Assembly (NCBI GenBank): GCA_028023455.1
Contig: JAQFVV010012405.1
Span: 5,417,334 to 5,481,333, forward strand
Direction: 5' to 3'
DNA: 64,000 nt
DNA from: Epiperipatus broadwayi
Lineage: Eukaryota > Onychophora > Udeonychophora > Euonychophora > Peripatidae
Positions 12,580 to 22,673 of this stretch are shown one piece after another. Each line of letters starts with the position of its first letter. The stretch's first letter is position 1. Position numbers and translations under genes: made by a program. The notes beneath the pieces are model-generated. The model was not told the origin of the DNA. It did no database searches and saw nothing but the letters and a program-made list of their open reading frames with translations.

Positions 12580-14150
12580 AGCACTGAAATATATTTGCAT
12601 TAATTCCAAACAAAATTGTTGTGAGTTAATTAGATTATTCCATGAGATGATAAGGAAAAAGCCTCCTAGAAACATTGGAAGAAGTAAAATGGTTAACAAA
12701 TTTTTGAAGAAAAAATGAAAAAGAGTTTCCTAAAAGGATATGAAAATAATAAAAAAAGTACTTTACCAAAAATAATAGAATTTTATTAGATATATATAAA
12801 ATTAATAAAGATGCAAATAAAACCCTGAATAAATAAAAAAGAGTGGAAAGCTGTTTAATCTTTCATCATCCTGCAATTGGCAAGTCTGGTGAATAATGCC
12901 TTTGTTTCACTGCTTTTTTTCTAGGAGCTATTTATTAATCATTTATATTTTTTGATATCTAATAAATATAGTGAAATATGAACTTCTTTATGCATAAAAG
13001 AAAACTGCATAAAAAGATATTAAGCAGAAATATGAATCACATAACTTCAAAATCGCATTAAAAAATCTGCATAAAACAAGACCCGGATGTAATTGTAAAA
13101 GTAAAGGAAATAAAAATTTTCTTAATCTATTATGAATAATCAACTATCAAATATATTTAAGAATGATTGTTCTTTACTTCACACACAACCTTAATCTCAT
13201 TACTATTTAAGATTTAACAGTTCTAATTTAAGACTTTAATCTTGACAGTCATGAATGATATTTCATTGAAACATTGGGAATTTAAACCCAATAATACATT
13301 GTTTAACCAAAAAAAAACGTTTTATATACATCATGTAATCATAAAAATATTAAATATAATATATGTGTAAAAAGAATAATGTTATTAAACAGTGGCAATT
13401 GATATGTAATTTTTAGGAGATCATAAAATCTTCAAGCATTTACCTATCAGTCACACCTTTGTTCTATCAAGTGCATATAAAAAACGAATCAATTTCATAT
13501 ATTATAGTCAATATTTTTTATTAGGCAAGCAAGTATGGCAATAACACTTTCTAGAGTCAAAATCAATTTTATGAGGTGTTTCTATTGGATGTTTAGGACC
13601 AATTTGGATCAGGCTGTTATTACACCTTTACAACATTAATGTCAAATCTTCCAAATCTTAATTTCTTGCATATTAAACTAATTAAAATCAGTTCCATTTT
13701 TATCTACTTTGCAGTTGAATGATTAGGTGAGTGAGGTATTTAATCAAGTTTGATAAAGAAAAAGCTTGGATATTTCATTATCTTTTAAAAATTATCTATA
13801 AGTAAAAGAGAAAACAGTAAGAAAGAAGGCAATATTTACCAGATTTTCCTACTGCCCATTATAAAAGTTTGAAGCATTTTTTAATTTATATTTTAATCTA
13901 ATTTAGAATAACTAGAATCTCAAGATTAATTCCTTTATCAGGGTTAATTACAGGTTATTTACGGAAACAAAAAGATGCACTATTGTTATATCATGAGGCT
14001 ATTATATACTTATCCTAGAATTTGTTATCAAATTAGACTTTACATTTAAATATATGGTTGCAGATACAGATATTAAAAAAAACATTCTGATGTCCCTATT
14101 TACCTTGCTTTCTTAGTTAAATCAAATCCCACTAAACTCTCCAAGCATTG
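12580..14150. other. AT-rich non-coding stretch with one repeat end
   Basis: Around 13050-13092 there is AATCTGCATAAAACAAGACC then CGGATGT, resembling the right terminus of the 2643-3612 TIR element; the remainder of that element is not evident here. Nothing else is recognised. Confidence 0.5.
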
Positions 14151-14153
14151 CAC

Positions 14154-14516
14154 GTTAATGTTTTATAACTGAAACACACAGGCTTATTATATACCTGTGT
14201 TTATATATGTAATATATAGGGTATATGAGCACAGACTTTCACACAACCCACCACTCTCCATACTATCTCATAACACTGATATACCTGAACACATATATGT
14301 TGAAAAGATAAATAATCACCAATATACGTATTTCATGCCAAATCAGCAATCTGGACCAGCTGATGATTACTAGTTTGGCATGAGATACATATATTGGTGA
14401 TTATTTATCTTTTCAACATATATGTGTTTAAGTGTATTAGTGTTATGAGATAGTGTGGAGAGTGGTGGGTTGTGTAAAAGTCTGTGCTCATATACCCTAT
14501 ATGTTAATGTTTTATA
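14154..14516 (+). mobile_element. Family C inverted insertion with 14-bp TSD
   Basis: The insert 14168-14502 is bordered by identical GTTAATGTTTTATA copies (14154-14167 and 14503-14516). It is a head-to-head palindrome: the left arm contains CACAACCCACCACTCTCC, ATCACCAATATACG and TTTCATGCC, and the right arm repeats them in reverse complement. The right end stops at CATATACCCTATAT, the same 3' boundary used by the family C insertion ending at 15670. A hammerhead-like core remains on the right arm (14360-14385); on the left arm the matching box fell into the inversion junction. It is non-coding. A retroposed copy with an inversion fits the structure. Confidence 0.85.
14360..14385 (+). other. 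Hammerhead-like core, partly decayed
   Basis: CTGATGA (14360-14366) is followed 15 nt later by GAGA (14382-14385), one change from GAAA. The segment between, TTACTAGTTTGGCAT, no longer forms the 5-bp stem II seen in the 33-kb copy. The preceding CTGGACCAG matches the stem I loop segment of the other copies. Confidence 0.5.
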
Positions 14517-15038
14517 TTTATTTACGTATTTCACTCTGCTAAATACTAACTGATTTCAGAATTAAAAAGTAAAATTTCCAAACATGTATAAAAACAATAT
14601 ATAAGTTTATTTAAACTTTATTAAAGCTAAATAAAATACAATAATTTGTAACCTAATAAAGTATGTTTAACAATAATTTATTTATTAGAAAGTGAATAAT
14701 GTAAATAAAAATTTGTTAAAAAATTTGTTCTTTCAGAGTAAATATATGCTATGTATAGCCATTACAAATGCTACAGTCGTGGTAAAGGTGATCAGAGAAG
14801 CAGAAACAAAATTAATTCGAAACAGTTTTTTATAACTAAAATTTGACTTTATTGCCACAAGTTAACAATATTAAAATTAAATCAACAAACTAATATACAT
14901 TACAATTTACATCATTATAGTTCAGATTCCAATTGGATGGACGGTTGAAGAGTTGGAGTGTGGAGTAGATTGAAGCCTGTCCATTAAAGTATGAGGATTG
15001 TCTATCTTAATATATATATATATATCAGCACTTATAGC

Positions 15039-15104
15039 ATATATGTGTAGAAATGGTAATCTGGACCAACTGATGACTGCTGGTTTAGCATAAAATACGT
15101 ATAT
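15039..15104 (+). ncRNA. Hammerhead ribozyme-like motif, unit 1
   Basis: Elements in order: stem III 5' strand ATATATGTGT (15039-15048); GUA triplet 15047-15049; a short stem I hairpin TGGT/ACCA (15054-15057 with 15065-15068); CTGATGA (15070-15076); stem II TGCT/AGCA (15078-15081 with 15087-15090); AAAA in place of GAAA (15092-15095); stem III 3' strand through 15104, giving ten continuous pairs including G-U. Deviations are four extra nucleotides between the triplet and stem I, one between stem I and the box, and loss of the invariant G of GAAA. It is probably inactive today. A chance match is possible, but the motif recurs at the same place in independent copies. Confidence 0.55.
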
Positions 15105-15496
15105 TGGTGATTATTTATCTTTTCAACATATAGTGTTATGAGATAGTGTGGATAGTGGTGGGCTGTGTGAAAGTCTGTGTTCACATACCCTATATATTAC
15201 ATATATAGATACAGGTATATAATAAGCCTGTATGTTTCAGTTATTACATAGTAGAGATGTCTGCCCATCCCTTGTATATGTATTAAATGGATTATGGCCT
15301 GTACATGAGGGGTCAGATTGACCTTAGGTCAACATGGGTGTGACAAGAATCTCAGCCTCAGGGTGGCCTTTGAGCATTCCATCTTCAGATTTTCAATTGG
15401 ATGGACGGTTGAAGAGTTGGAGTGTGGAGTAGATTGAAGCCTGTCCATTAAAGTATGAGGATTGGCTATCTTAATATATATCTGAGCACTTATAGC

Positions 15497-15563
15497 ATAT
15501 ATGTGTAGAGATGTTAATCTGGACCAACTGATGATTGCTGATTTCGCATGAAATACGTATATT
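15497..15563 (+). ncRNA. Hammerhead ribozyme-like motif, unit 2
   Basis: Stem III ATATATGTGT (15497-15506) pairs with the ten bases ending at 15562 (A15553 to U15506, then through to A15497). U15506 is followed by A15507, giving GUA at the expected cleavage triplet. CTGATGA is at 15528-15534 and GAAA is intact at 15550-15553. Stem II keeps only TGC/GCA (15536-15538 with 15546-15548). The stem I hairpin has one mismatch relative to unit 1. It retains both boxes and stem III, whereas unit 1 retains stem II and stem I, so the two together suggest an ancestor with all three helices. Confidence 0.55.
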
Positions 15564-16164
15564 GGTGATTATTTATCTTTTCAACATATATGTGTTCAAG
15601 TGTATCAGTGTTATGAGATAGTGTGGAGAGTGGTGGGTTGTGTGAAAGTCTGTGTTCATATACCCTATATATCATTACAGTTCAGTATTAAAATTACTAC
15701 TTACAAATGCATGGCTATAAAGGCATCAATTAAAACATAATAAAGTCAGTGTGCCCTGTATAGTTCCTAGATTCAGTTTTGCACCTTCATTGGTGGAATT
15801 CATTGGGTCACTCTGCAGTCCTCCTTATACTTGCCCATTCTATATTTTCATATAAACATGACCAGTTCCAATGATATGAGTGTGTAGAGTAGACCTCAAT
15901 TCCCCTTATCTGTGAGCTTTTATATCTTCCTGGTAATAATAGAATGTTCTGAATATAATTAAATGTTATTATTTTTTATCTTTTTAAGTAATCATTTTCT
16001 AATCTGGAATTGCTTATTAATATTTTAATTTTTAATATTTGTAACTTCATAATACTTTATTCCTTTTAACTTTAGCACACATTTTATTTCTAATTACATT
16101 ATCTCTTTACATTATATATATATATAATAAATATACGAATTAACTAAAGAAAAAATAAAAACAT

Positions 16165-16290
16165 AATAAAAACACAGAATTACTTCTCTATAAAACTGCT
16201 TTAATATTTCAACCAGCAGACTGGTTTTCATCAGTCTGTTAGTTGAAATATTAAAGCAGTTTTATAGAGAAGTAATTCTGTGTTTTTATT
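16165..16290. repeat. Small perfect-arm foldback nested in the LTR
   Basis: Left arm AATAAAAACACAGAATTACT, TCTCTATAAAACTGCTTTAA and TATTTCAACCAGCAGACTGG is matched by its reverse complement on the right, with only a few changes near the apex. It lies within the left LTR near its end and has no counterpart in the right LTR, so it inserted after the LTR element. The apex carries a hammerhead-like core on the minus strand. Confidence 0.85.
16207..16234 (-). other. Hammerhead-like core at foldback apex
   Basis: On the minus strand: CTGATGA (16234-16228), one extra A, AACCAG, loop TCTG, CTGGTT, then GAAA (16210-16207). Stem II is six perfect pairs. Because the whole element is a palindrome, CAGACTG/CAGTCTG pairing competes with this fold. 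Box order and spacing agree with the other families, but there is no room for stem I. Confidence 0.4.
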
Positions 16291-16818
16291 ATATATATAG
16301 CACTAAACATCTATATATAGCACCTTCTCAGTCTTTCAAATAGCTTGGCTTCTTAGTTTTTTGGGTTTTATATTTTATTGTTAAGATCCTCCCCTACTTT
16401 GTACCCTTCATTTACTTTCAGAAAGTCTGATTCATCTAGATAAGTTGAAATGTCTGGCACTATATTACTTCTGGTTTGCTCAATTTCTTTCCATTTGATG
16501 TCTGATATGATTTGCATGTTTTCATGTAATTTCCCTGTTTCTATCTCAAGATTGCTATTTGTTTTGACAGATGTTTTTTAATTACGTTTTTTATCCAGTA
16601 CTTTTTGAAAACATCTCTCAACCAAACGTTTTCTCGTTCTGTATACTGCAATTTTGTGCTGTTGCTTTCATTACTTGAAATATTTTGATCTGGGTAAATT
16701 AGCAATAACTTTGTGCAGATTTTCCATCTGAATATCATCTTAGCTGGAGATTTACTCATACAACTCATCAGTGCATTGTGATGTTACAATAAAACAGAAT
16801 ACAATGTTTCTTATATAT

Positions 16819-17110
16819 TTACAATATCTTCCTTTCTGCAATACCATTGGACCCCGGGTGATATGGAGATGTGGCTCTATGTCCAATTCTCCATTTCTTA
16901 AGAAAATTGCCAGATTTAGTGGACATCAAACTGGTTCCATTGTTGGGTAGTACTGTTTCAGGAAAACCATGAAAAGCAAAAATTTCCTTAAGTTTTCTGA
17001 TTGTTTCTTTGGTGTTCATATTTTTTACAATTCTTTATTCGGTCCACTTTGGGTATGAATCAATCACTACTAAAAAAAATGTAGCTGTGGAATCATCCAG
17101 AAAGATCAAT
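16819..17110 (-). pseudogene. Integrase core fragment, Ty3/gypsy
   Basis: A 66-codon frame (17019-16819) contains IRKLKEIFAFHGFPETVLPN, NNG and SPYHPGSNGIAER, the pattern of the retroviral-type integrase catalytic core. The conserved aspartate of the DNG motif is read as N (NNG), while the glutamate in NGIAER is present. The upstream part of the core is out of frame. It would act in integrating the cDNA but cannot be functional here. Confidence 0.85.
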
Positions 17111-17133
17111 GTGAATATGGCTCCAAGCTTTTT

Positions 17134-17361
17134 TTAATTACAGGCCAGATAATATAATTTTTCTTTGGAATGTCTGGGGTTCACTTGACAATTCACACAG
17201 GTTTTCATGAATTGTTTTATCTCAGAATTAATTCTGGGCCACCATACATAAATTTGAGCAAGTGCTTTAGCCCATTCAATACTAGGATAATATTGATAAA
17301 TAAGCTGAAGAACCTGATGATGTCCACTACTAGGTATTAATACTCTATCATCCATTATCAC
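17134..17361 (-). pseudogene. Integrase zinc-binding domain fragment, Ty3/gypsy
   Basis: The frame reads LIPSSGHHQVLQLIYQYY, then WAKALAQIYVWWPRINSEIK, then TCVNCQ. The HH spacing followed by W-WP and CVNC is the H2C2 integrase N-terminal zinc-binding domain. It lies just upstream (minus strand) of the core fragment, in the expected order. Confidence 0.85.
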
Positions 17362-17639
17362 ATATCCCTTATTTATAGATTTTTTTCTTATGTATATGAT
17401 GTATTTCAGGCCAACTTCTGGGCCAGATATTGCTGATCCACTTGATTATTAGTTTATAAATATGCTCAGCTTTTGCCCAACCCATTACCTTTTTACTGTC
17501 TCATGTTACATTATTCCATTTGTCTATATAGTTAATGGTTGAATCAAGTTCATATGGAGCTGATTTAATTGGGACTCTCAACAGCACATCTGTATGCTTA
17601 ATGACATTTCCTTTTTTAAAATTTAACTCAAAATCATAA

Positions 17640-17900
17640 CTCAGAATTTAATCAACATAGTATTTTAGTGCTCAAATGATCTGTAGCTGTTTTATTTTTA
17701 GTCAATATTCCTAACAGCAGCTTATGATCAGTAAATATCTTGAATAGTCTACCATATAATTATTAATGAAATTTCTTCACAGCAAATGTAACAGCCAACA
17801 CCTTTTTACTTAACTGATTGTAGTTTTTCTCTGCTTTGGTTAGTGTCCTGCAAGTGAAGACTATTGGTGACTCACACTACTGTATTACTTAAACTGCTCC
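17640..17900 (-). pseudogene. RNase H remnant, Ty3/gypsy
   Basis: A short minus-strand frame reads IFTDHKLLLGILTKNKTATD, the TDHKPLLGIL-type block of Ty3/gypsy RNase H. Surrounding codons are disrupted. Position between RT and integrase supports the call. Confidence 0.7.
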
Positions 17901-18289
17901 AACCTCAAAATCCAATGCATGTTCTTAGTATCAGGGACAGTCTACTGCCATAGTGTACCAATAAACTATCTAATTCAGCAATTTCTTTGTAGCACTAAAA
18001 TATTTTTCTTGGTCTTTATCCCAATGTCATTTTTGGCCTTTTCTTAATAAATTATACAATAGTCATGCTATATGCACTTTTTTCTTTAGAAAAGTTTCAA
18101 AATAATTAAGGAAGCTCAAAAAAAACCTGTAGTTCTCTTAGTTCTGGGTTATTGGGAATTCTTTTACAGCTACAATCTCCTCACAGTTAAGTTTCTTTCC
18201 TTTGCTTAATATGATATGACCCAAGCACTTTATTTTGATCATCATCCAAATACATTTTTCTGGATTTATTCTACCTCCAAAACTAGATA

Positions 18290-18770
18290 AGCTATTGCAA
18301 ACTTTTAAAAGTCACTCACATAATTTCTCTTCTGAATTAGCAACTATTAAAACATCTTCAAAATAAGGGGTTTTACCATACATTTGTTGGAATAGCATGT
18401 CCACCTTGTCTTGGAAGATATTTGGTGCAATGGTAATTCCATATGACAGCCTATTGTAGTTAAACAATCCCTTGTGAGTTATTGTTAACACTGCTCTCAA
18501 ATCAATTTTAGCAAGATGACTTGGTTTTTCCATATTACCTAATATTTCTTTGATGTTAGGCACCAGATACTGACTGTTTGTAAGGTTCTTATTTACTATG
18601 GTATGGTAATCTCCATAAATGCATACTTTTTCTATTTGGTTTAGATATCACTACAATCAGAGTAGCTTATTCAGCCTTCTCGACTGGTGCCAATACTCCT
18701 TTACTAACTATATTATTTAATTCTTGTTTCACTTTAGCTTGTAGTGCAAAAAAACTTTCATAGACCTGAA
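18290..18770 (-). pseudogene. Reverse transcriptase remnant, Ty3/gypsy
   Basis: An 83-codon frame (18563-18312) contains VPNIKEILGNMEKPSHLAKI, DLRAVL, GLFNYNRLSYGITIAPNIFQ and YFEDVLIVA. These are the RT blocks leading to the catalytic YxDD box, here FED instead of xDD, so a catalytic aspartate is lost. Weak similarity (APVEKAE, ATLIVVISKPN) continues upstream to about 18770 with frame changes. Confidence 0.85.
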
Positions 18771-19109
18771 ATTCACAGGGGTTGCTCCATTTTGCAACGC
18801 TATTTCTGCTGGCAAATAATAATTGGGTTCTTTGTATTCTTGAATAAATGTGTATTTATTTCTTATTTCTTCCTTAATTGCAATCTTGATAGTCATACAT
18901 ATTTTTTATTTCTAGAGCCTTAAAATTATTAAATCACCTATAATAAGGTTAAGACTACCTTGCACTATATATAATGGTAACATATGGACGTTTTTTAAAA
19001 TTTCTACACTTATGTCCACATTCCCTAATTGCCTCATAATATTACAACTACATTCACTCTCAAACTACTTCTGATTAATATATATGGGTGTTATACAATT
19101 TTTTGTTAC

Positions 19110-19200
19110 TTTATTACAGTCTTTGATTGCTATCACTGACACACTTGATCTGTTGTCAATTTCCATTTTCAAGATTGTATTTAATAGATTTTACTGACAT
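19110..19200 (-). pseudogene. Aspartic protease remnant
   Basis: The minus-strand frame reads MEIDNRSSVSVIAIKDCNK. This aligns with the active-site strand of retroelement aspartic proteases, in which DTG or DSG is expected; here it is DNR, so the active site is broken. Confidence 0.6.
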
Positions 19201-19309
19201 CAGAATTTGATTTCCATGGGTAATCTGGGTATTATAAATCTCACATTTCTGCTGGTTCTCCTTTGGAAAAGTTGGTGAGATGATATGATCTTTTCCTCCA
19301 TTAATCCTT

Positions 19310-19420
19310 CATGCTTTCTCTAAATGACCTACTTTGCCACATGCTCTACAATGCTCTTTATTAAATCTACACTTTTTTATCATGAGGTCTGTTTTTGCAC
19401 AATAGTAGCAAATAATTTCT
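19310..19420 (-). pseudogene. Gag nucleocapsid zinc knuckles remnant
   Basis: The minus-strand frame reads CYYCAKTDLMIKKCRFNKEH then CRACGKVGHLEKA, with the cysteine-histidine spacing of tandem CCHC knuckles that bind genomic RNA. The final cysteine is not seen before a stop. It lies upstream of protease as expected. Confidence 0.75.
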
Positions 19421-20220
19421 GTCACCTTACTTTTAGCAGGCTGATATTTATTTTGTTTTTAATATAAATGCAGTATATTCATTATTATTAATGAAATTCT
19501 AAAACTCCTTTGATTGGTCAATCACAATATCATGAGCTACTTCTATTTTGATTGCCTTCTCATGCATCAAGTCTCTTATAGGCCAATAATTGTAGTCTAA
19601 GCCTAACATCAGACATCCCTCAAAGTAATTGCTTGAATAGATTATCCTCTAATGCATCACCATAACTATAATCCTTAGAAAGTTCCTCAATGTTTGATCA
19701 TAATCATGTATGTGTTCCCCTTTATTTTGATGTTTATTCCTAAAATGTGGCCATGCTACATGCTTAGAGGGCTGGGGGCTAAAATAATTATTTAGTTTTT
19801 CAACTATTGCTTTGTATAGCAATTTCTCTCATTCTTTATGACTACATAGTCAATTTATGATTTCTATCACTTGTTTCCCAGAATAACATAACAATGTAGA
19901 AACTTTAATGGGATCACTAGTAGTCCTATTAATAAAAAGAAAATTTTTGATCCTCTTGAGATAAACTGGCCAGTCAACAAGACTATTAACATTAAACTCA
20001 TTTATTGTCACTTGTGGCGCGACCATCATCTTAAATCTCTAATCCAAATTAATAACTACTAAATAAATAAAAAAATCCACATGATTACCAAACTACTTTC
20101 CAATGGGCTAACTTATCCAGACAATTTAATTTTATTACATCTCTATTGATCTAAATCTTATCTCCAACTACTACTAGACAAAATTACAGTTCAATCCTCT
20201 AACAGACTGCACCAGTTTTC

Positions 20221-20803
20221 TGCTGTTTACAACCACCACAAATACTACAGTCATGGGAAAGATGGTCAGACAAGCAGAAACAAAATTAATTCAAAACAGG
20301 TTATTATAACTAAAATTTGACTTTATTGCCACAAGTTAACAAAATTAGAGTTCAGTATTAAAATTACTACTTACAAATGCATGACCATAAAGGCATCAAT
20401 TAAAACATAATAAAGCTAGTGTGGTCTGTATAGTCCCTAGGTCCACTTTTGTACCTTCAGTGGTGGAATTCACTGGGTCACTCCACAATCCTTCATACAC
20501 TCTGTTCTGTATCTTCATATAAACATGACCAGCTCCAATGATGTGAGTGTGCAGATTAGATCTTGATTCACTTTATCTATAAGCTTTTATATCTTCCCAG
20601 TGATAGTGGAATGTTCTAGAACATAATTGTTTCTTATCTTTTTAAGTAATCATTTTCTAATCTGGAACTACTTATCAAAATTTTAATCTTTAATATTCGT
20701 AAATTTGTAATACTTTTTTTTTAACTTTATCACACATTTCATTTCTAATTACATTATATATATTCTTCATATATATTTATAGCACTAATATTTATATATA
20801 ACA
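20221..20803 (-). repeat. 5' LTR of Ty3/gypsy element
   Basis: 583 bp beginning TGCTGTTTAC and ending TTTATATATAACA on the plus strand. It is colinear with 14747-16322 once the nested insertions there are removed. On the minus strand it is the upstream LTR, bearing the promoter for the element. A matching short TSD outside the two LTRs is not convincing. Confidence 0.85.
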
Positions 20804-22529
20804 ATACACAATACTATTATAATTTTGACATATGGAACTGATGAAAATATTTTAAATAAAATTCTAAGCAGAAATTTTCACTTATTAACCATTCTGTTTT
20901 TAATTATAAAACTTTCTCAGGCCAGAAGTCAAGAAATTGTATTTGCATGTTTTGCACTCTGGTGAGAAATTTTGTGAAGCTTCTTAGAAAAAAATATTCA
21001 CATATATTTTTTTCTAATATTTTAATTTCAAAAACATTCAAAAGTTGTCAGGTTAATCAAATAAGCAGGTCTTCAAAGTTTATGCGGTTGGTGATCTCAA
21101 ACTTTGTGAGATTACTTCAAGAAAATATTATGATGGTCTAAACATTTGATTTTTTGGAAAGTTTATGCTTATTTTTGTATTGTAATTGTGTAATAATTAT
21201 TAGTAATCAAAATCTATATTATTGCATATTTATTTTTTACAAAAGTGGTTTATTTTTAAATATAAAAGAATATATTCTTCTGTGTAACATTACCATAGAG
21301 ATTAAGGTCACGGAAAATGCAATTGTTTAGATACATCATCACTACAACAATCTGTTATAAGATTTAGTGATATTTTAAAAATTATAAAAACAATTTAAAC
21401 TTTTAAAGCATAAATTGATAGATTTACTAGATATTAAAAATATTTTGTTCAGATTTTTAAAACAAACATCAAATAAAGATTCCATTCATTTTGCAAATTG
21501 AATCTGCTCTACCTAAAATTTCATAATGTAACAGTGCTTTGTTTTGATTAAAATCTAATTTTTAAAATAATTCTGAAAATCAAATGTAATTTTTTAAAAA
21601 TATATTTAATTTCTTAACAAAAATATCAATCAAATAAGGCCAAATTTATTATATTCTGATAAATAATAATAATTTAATATTAAAATAAAAGTTGAAAGCT
21701 TAATCTAATGAGAACAAATAAATCTGTCAGAATGTTGGTATTGTACAAGAGGGTTAAATATATATATATTGTAGTTTATATATGTAAGAATAAATTATAA
21801 TATATGTACATATTAGAGATAATATGTAATAAAATATATTATGCAAGAGTATGTAGATAATAACCAACTATTATAGTAATAATTTTTTGGTATAAAACAA
21901 TATTTATTACTTTGCTAAGCCACACTTTTGATATACCATATTTTTGTTGAAGCAGGTCTATAGAACAAATATTTACATGTATTTATTTTATTTTAATTTA
22001 ATTTGGGTGCCACCTGATATTAAACATCATGAAATATATGTGCACACATTTTTTATTCATATATTTTAATAGAATTCAAAATATTTCTTTAATATGTGAT
22101 GATAATGATGATGATGATCACTAAACTACTACTATTTGCAATACCTTGTCAAATTAGATAAAATATAATCTACTTTGGATGTAATGGACATGGAATTAAT
22201 ATGCAGACAAGACAACAGTATATGTGAAGAAGTTAACACACTCTGTTTAAACAAATAAAATAAAAGATTTATTTATAAAGTATCTTAATTGTCTGACAAA
22301 AAGTAATTTTTTTTTTCTAAACATGGTAGCACTACTCATCATATATTATTTCTATGATTTTATTTTTATAAGTTGATTTTTTAAAATATTTTCTCAACTA
22401 TGTACTTGTTATAAATAAATATTTTCTTAGGCGTCTTTATGTATTGTAATGGATTTTGATATTCTTAAATTGCAATAATACAAAGAACATCAAAAATTCT
22501 ATTGGCTTATTACTACTACTAATACTATT
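20804..22529. other. AT-rich non-coding stretch
   Basis: No gene is seen. It contains a short GATGATGATGATGATCA run near 22102-22120 and short TA runs near 21760. The 64-codon open frame near 20947 is low complexity and has no recognisable motif. Confidence 0.5.
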
Positions 22530-22673
22530 ATTATTAAAATTCATACTCAGTGCAAGCCAGAATAATCAATGGATGCAGTGACGCTATTGTATGGAGAGTT
22601 TTGCCTCTGTAAACAGCTTTGTGTAAGCATAAAAAATGGTAATCATGTGATGTTTAGTGCTTTAATTATTAAA
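22530..22673 (+). mobile_element. Family A copy with 9-bp flanking repeat
   Basis: The insert 22539-22664 starts within the unit at ATACTCAGTGCAAGCC, continues through ATGGAGAGTTTTGCCTCTG and TTTGTGTAAGCAT to TCATGTGATGTTTAGTGC, and is flanked by ATTATTAAA on both sides. The left part is truncated compared with other copies, as expected of incompletely reverse-transcribed retroposons. The interior including the core is missing. Confidence 0.7.

Larger units (their letters stand above)
14911..15685 (+). mobile_element. Family C tandem insertion with 15-bp TSD, nested in LTR
   Basis: The 745-bp insert (14926-15670) is flanked by ATCATTATAGTTCAG and ATCATTACAGTTCAG, one mismatch, and the interrupted LTR sequence resumes in register. 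Internally it is a head-to-tail tandem: AATTGGATGGACGGTTGAAG occurs at 14931 and again at 15395, a 464-bp period, giving about 1.6 units. Each unit carries a hammerhead-like core followed by TATTTATCTTTTCAACATAT and GGTGGG...GTGTGAAAGTCTGTG. The copy ends at CATATACCCTATAT exactly as the 14.5-kb copy does. Tandem non-coding units with hammerheads and TSDs are the structure described for animal retrozymes; that identity is inferred. Confidence 0.85.
14747..16322 (-). repeat. 3' LTR of Ty3/gypsy element, interrupted
   Basis: Matches the right LTR (20221-20803) in several blocks: GAAGCAGAAACAAAATTAAT, AAATTTGACTTTATTGCCAC, AAATTACTACTTACAAATGC and TAATCATTTTCTAATCTGGA. It begins TGCT and ends AGCA, so the termini are TG...CA on both strands. 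It is longer than its partner because a 745-bp family C insertion (14926-15670, with TSD) and a small foldback (16165-16290) lie inside it. Scattered substitutions between the two LTRs indicate an old insertion. Confidence 0.85.
16323..20220 (-). pseudogene. Internal region of a degenerate Ty3/gypsy retrotransposon
   Basis: The interval between two LTRs holds, in 5'-3' order on the minus strand, gag zinc knuckles, protease, reverse transcriptase, RNase H and integrase remnants, the usual Ty3/gypsy order. All are broken by stops and frameshifts. Next to the right LTR is a possible primer-binding site starting TGGTGCAGTCTG after a six-base gap; next to the left LTR is a purine-rich GACTGAGAAGG that could be the polypurine tract. 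At about 3.9 kb the internal region is short, consistent with deletions. No envelope gene is seen. Confidence 0.9.

Noticed and set aside
16165-16290. Reading this foldback as a simple rho-independent-type terminator or CRISPR-like repeat
   Set aside because: The arms are far too long, there is a single copy at the locus, and the surrounding sequence is eukaryotic transposon DNA. No CRISPR array is present anywhere in the window.
20200-20220. Firm assignment of the gypsy primer-binding site to a named tRNA
   Set aside because: The sequence after the 5' LTR starts TGGTGCAG, which fits a PBS in position, but the complement did not match a tRNA 3' end I could name with confidence.
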